Shown: positions 1 to 10,320 of the stretch, piece after piece
Layout: the number at the start of each line of letters is the position of its first letter
Position numbering within the stretch: the stretch's first letter is position 1
From: Phallus indusiatus
Lineage: Eukaryota; Basidiomycota; Agaricomycetes; Phallales; Phallaceae
Assembly (NCBI GenBank): GCA_027605045.1
Contig: JAQFWX010000076.1
Coordinates: 111,805-175,804, forward strand
Length of the DNA: 64,000 nucleotides
Direction of reading: 5' to 3'
Translations under genes and position numbers: made by a program
Notes under the pieces: generated by a model
Database searches by the model: none
Seen by the model: only the letters and a program-made list of their open reading frames with translations
Told to the model about the DNA's origin: nothing

Positions 1-90
1 AAGTAGCAGCTCAATAGCAAATCCAATGCGACGGTCCTATAATGTAGGTACTCTGAGCGCCTGTGACGGCGTCCTCTCCTGGCATGTAAT

Positions 91-3000
91 ATGGCTGCCA
101 ATGCTCGAGTGGACCCCATATTGGTGGCTTGTCTCATCGATTCATCTGCCGCATTACTTTATGAATGGAATCAGATATTGCAGGCGTACATATCACCGCT
201 GCTGCAACGAATTGCCGCCATCCATACTAATTCTAGAAACAACCGCGTTTCGCAGGAGACAGTGCGTTCTGGGCTCAACAGTCTGTTGACAACTGACTAA
301 CATTGTATGCAATATGCACATTCACGACTATCAAGATCAGGATAGGTATTGTCTCGTATTCCGACCGTAAGGTGCATCCCGACCCTATACTGGCCAGGCG
401 TTTTTTCGCTCCAGTCAGTCTGATAACGAGAGAGCTGAAGGACGATCCTACGAGCCTCGGTTTAGGGTATACGACCCCTGCAAACAATGCTGGGATGGCT
501 GTATTAGAAGGCTACGTCGCTGTTCTGGAGGTAGCGTACTCCCAACACCCTAGACTCCGTTGCTGAGACGTTATTTCTTTAAGATGTTTGATGCCGTTGC
601 CGAAACAAGGCCGCTTCCCCCACAGATTATGGAAAACGCGGAACTTCCGCCATATGAACCCTCACTCTATTTACTACATATTGCGGCGGTTCAGCCTGAC
701 AGTGCAAGCAAGCCAATTTGGAACCAAAATCATCTTTTGGACGACGTTTCGTGGTCCTCATTGCCCACCGAAATTCTGAAGGCTAGTATCATTTTTTCCC
801 CCAAACTTTTGTCATCAAAATCAACAAACCTGCAGAGGAAAATTCGCCATAATATGATCCTTACAAAGCCAATACCTCAACTTCAAGAGTTTTACAAAAA
901 CGTATGGAAACCCTCTTTTTAAATTTGACCTTAAGCGCTCAACCTCTCGAATAGATTTACCGCAATCCTGAAAATCATGGAATTTCTATCCTAAAATCTT
1001 CCCACAAACTCTTATTCTTTAATCTTCCATCTGATATAAAAACCAGTAAGCTGCTGTTCACATAATACATTCGTCGTCGCTCTCACCAGATACTAGTTCC
1101 CCAGAAGCGGCCCGCCTCAGATAACAATATTGAACCCAAGTCTGAGCAGGCATCTTCCCCTGAGGTTGTACCGGTTTCTGCCCCTCTTTCAAACACTGCA
1201 GCTTCCCAGTCAGCTACACCTCATCAAGCTCATTCAGTTCCTGATGCTCAGGTTCAGTCGAACAATCCCGAGTCCTCTCAGCAGGTTCACCAACGTCCCC
1301 CTATTGATATGAATCGGTTTAGGGCTTTTTTCCTCAATCTTGAGAACGATATTCAAAATACAAAGACAATGTTAGAACAAGCCAAATTGTCCGGTAAACC
1401 GCAATCCGAACTGGATGCTATTGAAAACGATCTCAAGGTCAAAACGCAACAAAAGTTGGGGCTTATCCAGTATTCCTATCATATGGCCCAGAGACAAGCA
1501 GCCAATAGAGCCGCTCAGCAGTCTGCCAATGCGAGCACTCAGACGCCCAAACTTTCGACACACCCGCATCCAAATGCGAGCACTCTGAGTACGGGCCAAT
1601 CTGCTCCAAACACAGCATCTTCGAATTCATTTTCAAATATACTCGCTTCGACACGACCGGGTATGAATTCTCAGATGGAAAAGTTGATTGCAGAAAGAAT
1701 GCGACCTCCTGTTGTTGCTGCTGCACCGACAGGTGCACAGTTACAACCTTCCCAACCTCCTCAACCGCCTCCCCAGGCACAACCCTTGGAAATACAGTCG
1801 CAATTGCAATCGCAAACCCACCAAACTCAAATGCAATCGCAGCCGCAGCCATCGCAACCACAATCGCAACCGCAAGCACCATTGCAACCACAACAACTAC
1901 AATCGCAATCGCAATCGCGAACACAGACACAGACACAGTTGCCAACACATCCCCAAATTCAATCACAGCCTCAAACGCACCCTTTATCGACCCATCAACT
2001 TCAACCGCATCCCCAACCTCAAGCAGGAGGAACAGCAGGAGGAGTAACTCCCCTTCCTGGTCAAGTCGCTTCTTCACTTCCCCCGCATCCTGATGTTCTT
2101 GCAGATAAGCCCATCCTTGCGAATTTTCCTAAACGATGGCAAGGTTTGTTTGCACTCGGTTCGCGAGACGCCATTGTTCGCGTTGCATTGTATAGCCAGG
2201 TCACCACTCTGTCAGTTTTATTTTATCAACAAGCTTTGATTTTTTCCCCTACCTTCTTACACTCTTTCAAAGGCATTCGGAAAGCTGGCCCCAGACGCTT
2301 CGTTTCGTTCAAGGACTTGCACCCAGCAATTCAAATCAAATACAAGTGTGGCACAAGGAGAAAAATGCCGCGGTGTCGTTGGTTAGCCATACTCCATACC
2401 CCGGCAATGACGAGGCCACCATACAGAATTACCGACGTTTCAAGCTGATGCGAGATTGGTGTCAAAACAAAAACGCGGTATGTCACTCTTCTTTTCTTCC
2501 TTTCGTTCGTTCTATAATTCTGCGACAATTCTAATTTCATAAAACCATTAGCTATTGTACTGCCAATTCGATATGCCTGAGGCACCCCAAGGGTCGGGAG
2601 CTCTTCTGCTTCCGTTGCAAGGATCCAACCCAGCCCTATCTGGTGAAACTTTTATTTGTATGATCTTTAACAAGACGCCCCTCCCAGTTGAAATCCTTAG
2701 ACCGCCACCGTCCATACCCCCTAATCAAGGGGTTAACCAGAACGATCCCACCATTAATGCGCAAGCAAATCAGTCTGCAACGATGCATAATATGGCAAAT
2801 ATCGCTCCAGAAGCGTATCTCTCACAGCAGAAAATTCAACCAATGGCCCAACCAGCTAATATGCAGCGAAATATGATGCAAAATCTCGCAGGAATTTCTA
2901 TGGCGCCTTTTGGAGGTGGTAATGGTCCAACTTTCAATCAGTTGATGCCACCCGGGCCGCAGCAGTCTTCGAATTCATCTGACCAGAATGCTGCTGGTAA

Positions 3001-3109
3001 CAGCGGATTGAATTTAGCGCCTCAAGCTCAGATACCATTGGTGCATCGTCAAGGGACTTCCGGAACATCTAATAACATCAATTGGCGCAACTCTCACAAT
3101 TTGGAATGA
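91..3109 (+). CDS. MED25: Mediator subunit MED25-like protein (VWA domain, Gln-rich)
   Basis: Likely subunit of the Mediator coactivator that links DNA-bound activators to RNA polymerase II in the nucleus. Seven exons join in frame across canonical introns: 91-261, 336-530, 584-901, 955-1045, 1097-2210, 2273-2477 and 2552-3109, giving about 883 aa. The first four exons form a von Willebrand A-type domain like that of MED25: an early strand ending LIDSSAAL, then RIGIVSYSD, LGLGYTTP, GMAVLEG and MFDAV, and later LHIAAVQPDS. Exon 5 holds a Gln/Pro/Ser-rich stretch (about 1690-2030) with runs of QSQ and QPQ. A second conserved-looking block spans exons 5-7 (WQGLF, SESWPQTLRFVQGL, GALLLPLQG) and may correspond to the activator-binding (PTOV/ACID) domain of animal MED25; that part is inference. 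The start at 91 fits because the VWA strand begins a few residues later. The family call rests on recalled motifs, not a search. Confidence 0.72.
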
Positions 3110-3241
3110 ATCGTAATCCAGACACTAGTGGCTAAACTGTTGAATATAATTTATGCTGACGTAGCGTATATGTAATATGAACCACACAAATTTTCTTTTA
3201 GTAGGTTTACATACAATTACAATATAATAAAGAGAATTGCT

Positions 3242-4102
3242 CTAGTATGCGCCTCCATCCCTCCCACTGCCTATTCCCGCATGAGAGGTAAAAGGTCCAG
3301 TTCCTTGTATTTTTGGATGATCAGCCGGATTTGCTTGAGCCTCGTATATAATGACAGTGGGGCTCTCTTTACGCTCAAAGAACGATCCTCGAAATCCCAG
3401 GTAATACAATCTGACTGATTCGGCACCCTGGGAAGAAGGAAAGAACAAGGTTACAGAAGAGACATTGGAAAATTTGACAGGCCTTTATAGATCAGATTCG
3501 TCAGAATTGAAGAATGGATTAGAAAGGAACGATGGCAAACTACTACTTGACCGCATAATTCCCTACGTCACGACTTTGTACAATAACACACTCCTGAACA
3601 GGCTTAATGTTGACAACGTCGTCAAAATCGAGATGGTCACGATTGATAAACTAGATATTGAGATTTTGCTCGTCAACATCCTTTGCGACAAATAGAAGTG
3701 AACATCTTTGACTGAGACCTACGATTGAAGCCTTGCTGGGTGTTTGATCTCCTGGACCGGCTTTGAGGAGAATAGAGCGTAACTTTACATTTCCCGTAAA
3801 AGGGACACGAATGATCCTATAGCACGATAAATAACCATAATGCAATTAGAAACAAACTCAGGTCGCACTAAACTTACAGCTGATCATCTGCATCCGATTC
3901 CACATACTCCGCACATAAAATACCAAATAAATTAGTTCGTATAGCAAGACCGTTGAGAGGGGTGAAATCAAAGTACCACCGTCTCGTCCATTCGTTGATC
4001 CCAAGGTTTAAGAATTTTAGAAGATTCTTCTGTGGCATTCAAGATGCGTACATTGGGGTGATCGATGTATTGGTACAGATTATCCGATGAACCTGGCCCT
4101 GA

Positions 4103-4135
<33 letters not shown>

Positions 4136-4174
4136 ATGATCATGACCGCAATTATGATCGTGGTTGTGTGACAT
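3242..4174 (-). CDS. PITH domain protein (PITHD1-like)
   Basis: PITH domains occur at the C terminus of thioredoxin-like protein TXNL1 and alone in PITHD1, where they contact the proteasome. Five minus-strand exons read through in frame. They begin MSHNHDHNCGHDHD and continue with a run of His-Asp pairs, then KPWDQRMDE, YVESDADDQL, VPFTGNVKLRSI, INRDHLDFDDV, KFSNVSSVTLFFPSS, VRLYYLGFRG and YEAQANPADHPKIQGT, which is the whole domain in order. The protein is about 210 aa, the usual family size. The ATG at 4174 is preferred over 4189 because the family starts with MSH-rich sequence. The His-Asp run (about 4105-4160) comes from a near-perfect hexanucleotide repeat and could bind metal. The gene is divergent from the UBX gene, with start codons 105 bp apart. 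Confidence 0.9.
4100..4162 (-). repeat. Hexanucleotide repeat coding for His-Asp pairs
   Basis: On the plus strand this is repeated GTGGTC/ATGATC units; on the coding strand it reads as alternating His and Asp codons in the N terminus of the PITH protein. The unit number may vary between strains. Confidence 0.85.
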
Positions 4175-4279
4175 GTCGAGCAGGCACAACAGAGTCTGAT
4201 TAAATCACGTTGGTACCAGGCGGGGTTCAAGGTGACTTACATATATACTCACTGCAGCCACATCGTCACACCCACTGCG
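4175..4279. promoter_or_regulatory. Divergent promoter, PITH / UBX genes
   Basis: Only 105 bp separate the two start codons, so both 5' UTRs and core promoters must lie here or overlap the genes. I see no clear TATA box or known operator. Co-expression of the two genes is inference. Confidence 0.55.
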
Positions 4280-5316
4280 ATGTCATCGGAAGAAAATTCA
4301 AAGGAGGCCTCCGAAAGCAAAGATAACAACCAAGTGAAACCCAAAGATGCACCAGCAGTAGGAGAAGAAACCTTTGCTGCAGGTGTCAAAGTTTGGAACC
4401 CTTTAAATGCACCAGCCGCCCCGATTCCAGGTAAACCACATCGACCCAATCTTGCGATTCGAAATTTCACATTCCTGCAGACCTTCCTGATTCATATTTC
4501 GAACCAACTCTTAATGAATTGAAGGCAACTTACGAGGCTCAAGTTCGTGCTCGGGAGGCTCTGACCAACGCTCCTTTCAAGACGAGAGAAGCGAGAGAGA
4601 AAGAACTAAAGGTAAAACAAGAACAGTACCCGACGGTGAGCGCTCCCTGTTGACTGAGGTCGTCAACATGTTGTTAGGCAAAGTGATACTAACTAGCTTT
4701 GCAGACTCGAATACGTGTCAAGTTTCCGGACAGAACTCAACTCGAGCGTGCCTTTCCTTCTACCGACAAGATACGCTCGGTCTACGCATTTGTGCGAGGC
4801 TGTTTGAGAGATGATGTCAAACCTATCAAGTTTGTATTATGCACGTCTTTTCTATCTTTCGCCTCACGCAATATTTCAATCTGACATGGTATAGACCAAA
4901 CCCCACCACGCAGGGAGCTTAAAGTGTCCGACCTCAAAGTTCGGGATTTGACACTTTACGAGTTACAGCTGGCACCCTCATCCGTTTTAATGTTGTCATT
5001 CTTCGACGAATCCTTAAACGGTATATTTTATTTGTTTCATCCAACTGATTAATAATATCTGTTGGCAGACCCTAGTTTACGAGCCCCGCTCATGGAGTCT
5101 ATCTTGGCCCAAGCACAAGATCTTCCTCTGCCTCCTAGTACGGCCGATGGTCATACCACTAAGTCAGATGAATCAGAGAAAGATATACCAGTGGCTCCCA
5201 AGTCGAGCTCCGGCAATAGCAAACCCCTGCCAAAATGGTTCAAGATGGGAAGTAAGTGTACTTTTAACCTTTTCGGGATGGTCCTTGAACGTGATCTACG
5301 TTACGCAGAAAAGTGA
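4280..5316 (+). CDS. UBX domain protein, TUG/ASPSCR1 (Ubx4) type
   Basis: UBX domains bind the p97/Cdc48 ATPase and adapt it to substrates. Six exons give 252 aa: 4280-4430, 4481-4635, 4705-4840, 4895-5020, 5069-5251 and 5309-5316. After an acidic, Lys-rich N terminus comes a helical stretch (YFEPTLNELKATYEAQVRA), then the UBX fold: TRIRVKFPDRTQLERAF, FVRGCLRDD, FVLYQTPPRRELKVSD and LQLAPSSVLMLSFFDE. It ends PKWFKMGKK, a typical family tail. It is shorter than animal TUG (about 550 aa) and lacks the N-terminal ubiquitin-like domains. Intron 4841-4894 has a GC donor (T|GCACGT); only this junction keeps the UBX domain in frame. The last exon is 8 nt (AA, one Lys codon and the stop). Confidence 0.85.
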
Positions 5317-6003
5317 TCTCGTATCAATGAGCAACGTTCCAAGTTGCTTGCCATATTGTTTTGCATATCCATCCATCCATCCATCTCTTTCTTTCTCTCT
5401 CTCTCTCTTTACTTCCTCATATCACGCATGTAACTCCCTTCCAACACTCATATACGCTAGGCAGAGTATGGCTTACAATGATCAAGGTGAGAGTCCAGGT
5501 TTGAACGGACGATTTTGTCGTTCGACTGTTTGGAATCCTCGTTTTTATGAACTCATGAACGCAATAACAAACCAATACTGATAGTGAGGGATCGTTAAAC
5601 GGCCTTCAAATAATCATTGCGTTCAAACCGAGCAAGTAGGCTTTAGGTTATTGTACCGGGAGGAGGAACACTTGCCTGTATATTTTGAGCACTACATCAT
5701 ATCTGACATTCAGCATTTCCGTGCAGTTGTATCGTATTTATTATGCACTGAATAAAGTTTCGTCCTTGATTTGATACGCCATGCAGAGGAGTCGAAATTT
5801 GTGTCCGTTATTGCAAGGACCACCACGCGTGCCTGCGTTGTCTCCCGTCCATCATTCCGTCTCTCAGGACAAGAACACTGACATGAACTGAGTGAGAGTA
5901 TAATACATTGGCAGAATACTCAAGGAATACTTACCTCGGAAACCGCCGTACGATCAGTGTTCTATATTCAACACAAGGCTGCCACATACTTATATCGTGC
6001 AGA
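5317..6003. other. Spacer, UBX gene to APC10 gene
   Basis: 3' region of the UBX gene and 5' region of APC10. It contains an (ATCC)n run at about 5366-5384 followed by a CT-rich tract to about 5408. I see no gene. Confidence 0.6.
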
Positions 6004-6881
6004 ATGGCATCGGACACGCTTCCGAACAAAGGTAAATAAGAACTTTCCTTCAACTCACTTCGTATCAATCCGATTATCATTCAATCTGACGCTTCTTTTC
6101 TTTCAGGCCTTTCCAAACTTACAACCAACTATCCAGACATTGGCCATTTAGCAAAATGGACTGTTTCCTCACACAAGTTTGGCTTTGGAATCGAATGCTT
6201 GAGGGATGATGATCCAGACACATTCTGGCAGTCAGTTTCGTTATGTCTTCTTCGCCTAAAGTGTTGTCTCAAGTCGAAGGACGTTTGTTTTCAAATCAAT
6301 ACAGTTCGGATGGCCCACAGCCTCATTTTATAACTGTCCAGTTTAGCAAGAAAGTCGCCATACAGGTAAAGTATGTTTCCTCTCCTAGCAGTTCAGATTG
6401 CGATATTTTCTTTCCTAGAAAATTGCGTTGCATCTCAGCTATCCATGCGATGACTCGTATACTCCAGCGACGCTATGTATCCGTGCTGGAACTGGGTTGA
6501 GCGATTTACAAGACGTTCGTCTCGTCACATTTCAACAGCCCGATGGCTGGTTGTTGTTCGATGTCTATATGGAGCCCTCAGAAGATGGAGGAGTGTAAAT
6601 CAATAGGCTCAACTTACTAGAAGGAAAATATTGACATAAGCTTGTCTTATTGCTAGGAAACCTCTTCATGCATACGTGCTTCAGGTCGTCGTTGTAGCGA
6701 ACCATATGAATGGAAAGGATACACACATACGCGGTATGAAAGTTTTTGGGCCATTAGAGTAAGTACAGTTATACTTTGAATGGCGGTTGCTGACCTCTTT
6801 CTCAGGACACCATCCGTCGACGGCGACGATCCGTTTCCCTTCAAATCGCGAGCATTCAAAATGTACGAATGTATAAGGTAA
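6004..6881 (+). CDS. APC10: Anaphase-promoting complex subunit 10 (Doc1)
   Basis: APC10/Doc1 is the DOC-domain subunit of the anaphase-promoting complex. With the coactivator it forms the receptor for destruction-box degrons. Exons join in frame from ATG 6004 (MASDTLPNKG) through LAKWTVSSHKFGFGIECLRDDD and SDGPQPHFITVQFSKKVAIQ, KIALHLSYPCDDSYTP, TLCIRAGTGLSDLQDVRLV, GWLLFDVYM, HAYVLQVVVVANHMNGKDTHIRG and MKVFGPLE. The DOC beta-sandwich appears complete at about 180 aa. The protein ends ECIR-stop: the last two residues, Ile-Arg, are the conserved IR tail that docks on the TPR subunit Cdc27/APC3. Five introns of about 45-70 bp are inferred. One residue at the second junction (His where Gln is usual) depends on the exact splice site. 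Confidence 0.93.
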
Positions 6882-7026
6882 TGAAATTCAAGCCATGAAA
6901 TGAAATCGGGTGCATTTATTTATATACTATATATGTATGCCATCGTGGTATAATCATCAATCAATCATAATCATACCAAGTAGAATGCTCAGATAAGAAA
7001 CATGAATATCTAATTTTTTTCCCTTT

Positions 7027-9496
7027 CTACAAAGTATATAAAAACCCAGGATAGCCTTCGATGGGTTTACCACCTTTTTTGACTTGGTTGTTACGATAGA
7101 TGAACCAGATCGAATTCAACACAACTAGAAGTATAAGAAGGCCTTGGAATGCAATTGTAATGGTGATACCCAAGCGATATCTAGGAGAATCTTGTTGGCG
7201 ATATGCTGAAGAAGCAAATTCAATGAAGCACAATGCTAATGGGATGGGATCTACGAACCAAGGGATGCTACAATACCACCTTATGACGACGGTGTTCAAT
7301 CAATCAATCAATCTAAGAAAAATGGAAGATTCTCACCGACTCCTCCGAATGCGACTTGCATTGCGCTAGCGAAGGCTCGTTTACTTTGTCTCCGGATATT
7401 ATTCGATTGCTACCAGCCACCATTCATATAAGTAATTCCCATTTAAGTGAACGATGAGCCGGCCTTACATATGCAAGCAGTGAAGGGATGTTGCCCTGAG
7501 CACCAGCCAGACCAATAAAGCAGCCAGCAAAACGGACCTAGAGTTAGAGAAATTAAAATTAAAGCAGTTTAAAGCATAGTCCAAGTCCTACAGCATTCTT
7601 TGGATGGAAAGCTGTCATTGAAAGTCCTGTTATGGCCATGCAAGCTTGCAAGATGATCTGTATAAATAAATAAACTATCTTGAAAACAATCGGAGCACGA
7701 CTATACACACAAAAGGACCACGCAGGCCAGTTCGATCAGATAGCCTACTCATGATCAGAGCAATCAAGCATGCGCATAAACCAGTTGGCGCAATCTACGA
7801 AAAGAAAATGAGAATGCAGCATCAAGGGGTTAACCGAAACGCATATACCAGAAGCTGAGCGTTCTTGACTGAGAAACCCATACCAACCAAAATAATGGGT
7901 GTGAAATAACCATACGCATATGTAGCACTGATGGATAAGATAAGCACAAACCATGGGTGGAGACTGCAGTGAGGACGTACAGAGTTGTACACAGATATCC
8001 CAAAGAAAAACCTACCGAAGTGATGAGACTAATACCAATGGAAAAAAAAGGGGGGGGGGATGAGAAATACTGTATAATTTTAAATCGCAGGCATAACGCA
8101 AGCATTTTTCGACGGTCAGAGCATCGTGTTCAGTGTCTGCACGATCAAGCTCAACACGTTCCTTCACGACCTGGGTCTCTTCGTACGTCAAAAAGTTGTT
8201 CTTATCGGGAAAATCTACGATAGCTGTTTACTAATTAGGACCTATATAAACACATGACTAAGAAAGAACCATTGCACGCACCGAAGAAGCCCAGTATACT
8301 CAAAGAACATGTGATAATGCCTTCGATGATCTATGATCTATGAGTGATTATATACTTCGTTCTTAAAGGGGACTCGGCGCACGAGGATCCATCGCCAGCC
8401 ACTGAGATGATCGGCTTTTATTTGACTTAAGCCATAAGCCAGACTGCTGGAGAATGCACCGACAACGACGGAACTGAAAATGAAAGGAATGTTCAGACAA
8501 AGAGAGAATCAGAAAGAAAGGAGCATTCTGTGAATGCGTACACGAGATAAAAAGCAGCTAAACGGGTTTGAACTTCAATCCGGGTATACCAGCAGGAAAT
8601 TAACCACACGCAAGCGGGGAAGAATCCTGCCTGTAAAAATGCGGTTAAGAAACAACATGTTGACTAAAGCGAGAGACCTATTTACCTCAAGAATTCCCAA
8701 TAAACCACGCAAGGCAGCCATTTGGTTCCATGTCTTGACAAAGCCCATCGAGATCATGATTGCGCCCCAAAGTCTAGAGAGAAAATTTGAGGGGTGCATA
8801 TATACAGCACAAAACGGTTATTGACAAGCCTATAGTTCCAAGAAATTTGGAAGCGCCGACCCGACGGAAGACGATATTCGAAGGTATTTCTAGAGAGTCA
8901 CAAATAGAAGTGGTTAATATAGTTTTACTCTCGCAGAGTTTAAAAAGAAAATTAATTGAATACACGCCTAGAATGATATATGGTATAAAGAAGACCAAAG
9001 TAGCCAATGAATAGTGGTTTCCGACACCGAGTCGCTGGGAAACGGCGTTGAAGCAGACGGACAGACCATGAAAACATGTGTTTAACGTACAATCTCGACA
9101 CCTGCACCGGATATCAAGGCATTTGATAGGTTGTTTCTGTCGATCAAACTGCGAGACACAAAGAAGGCTGAATCAGAAAAGAACAAGCTAGACAAAAAAA
9201 AAACGGATTGACCTGAAAGCATAGATGCTCCCCAGAATTGGGAGTAAGCGTAGATCGACTTTTCGACTATGTACGCAGGCAGAGAAAGAAAGAGAGAGGT
9301 CAGGGGAATAGCTGTGCAATTAAAAGGACTGAATGAATTCATACATTGTCCGGTTCACAAAGGCAAAGTCATCGAGAGGGGTGCTGTGCTTGTTGATGTC
9401 GGAGAGACTGGCAGAGTCGGGGGACGGGGCTTTCTTGACCTCGTAGTCATTGGGGCGAGGGTCCGAGTTTGAGTCTGACTTGTGAGCCTGATACAT
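7027..9496 (-). CDS. MFS permease, allantoate/nicotinate (DAL5/TNA1) family
   Basis: Plasma-membrane proton symporters of this family import allantoate, ureidosuccinate, nicotinate or related anions. The gene is split into roughly ten short exons. The N terminus (ATG 9496) is a hydrophilic tail, MYQAHKSDSNSDPRPN..., followed by the family signature RKVDLRLLPILGSIYAF and then SLIDRNNLSNALISGAGVEI, the end of TM1 with the loop of the anion:cation symporter family. Hydrophobic segments follow down to the last TM (ITIAFQGLLILLVVLNSIWF) and a tail with GGKPIEGYPGFLYTL-stop, typical of these permeases. The substrate cannot be told from sequence. Exon boundaries in the middle are not resolved here. 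Confidence 0.8.
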
Positions 9497-10320
9497 AGAC
9501 GAAGAACAAGGAGGCAATGCGAAGGAACCCAAGGCCGGACACGGATTGCATGATGAAATAGCTCTACGGTATTTAAGCTCGGGACCAAACCGAAATTGAA
9601 GGCCCGACAGGAAACACACCCAAAAATAAAAATAAAAATGTAAAAGTATACTAACACGTACAGGACTTTGGGGTTAATAGTTGGGCCTGAAGCTGATTAG
9701 CTTGTCAGGTTTTTTGGTTTGAATTGCTCCTTTGCTGTCTTTGGCTTGGCTCTGATTCCGTTCTTGCTTCTACTTCTGATCTCAAGTTTCCGACTCCGGT
9801 TGCCGTTTATAGCGGATATCTTTGAAATATTAGGACTTTGGTTACTTTTTTTCTTCCGTCGGGGAATGTCCCAAACGGAGGAGACAGCTGGGAAATATTG
9901 CGCATCGGGTTGAGCAAGCGGATCAGGGAAGCACCAGGCTGGGGAAAGGGTGATGACCGCTGACCTGTGGTGACTGGTGACTAACATATGCCGGTGACGG
10001 GTGAGTGGATGCAGAGAATGACAATAGATGGCAATGTCCCATTTCAACGTCATAGATCATCGTGGACTCTGTGCATCTTCCCTTTGCGGTCGGGAAGAGT
10101 CGCCGAGACACTGAAAGCCAAACCAGATTTATCCGGCAGACCATGGTACCAGATGGTACCCTACACATCGACATCGCTATGCAGGGTGCTGAGAGGCCTG
10201 TTGATTGATGATTCCTATGTACTCCTGGTTGCTAGTACCTGCTAGGGTCGGCTTTCAGTCGAACTGAACTCGGAGCAATTTCCCAATTGTACACAAGTAG
10301 TAAACGGTATATACACTACA
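9497..10320. other. Spacer upstream of the MFS permease
   Basis: Holds the promoter of the MFS gene and the 3' end of the amino-acid permease. Several short open frames overlap on both strands but none shows protein-like conservation. No gene called. Confidence 0.6.

Noticed and set aside
303..922. Two separate plus-strand open frames (303-566 and 560-922) as independent genes
   Set aside because: They join in frame through 53-74 bp introns into one VWA domain of the MED25-like protein.
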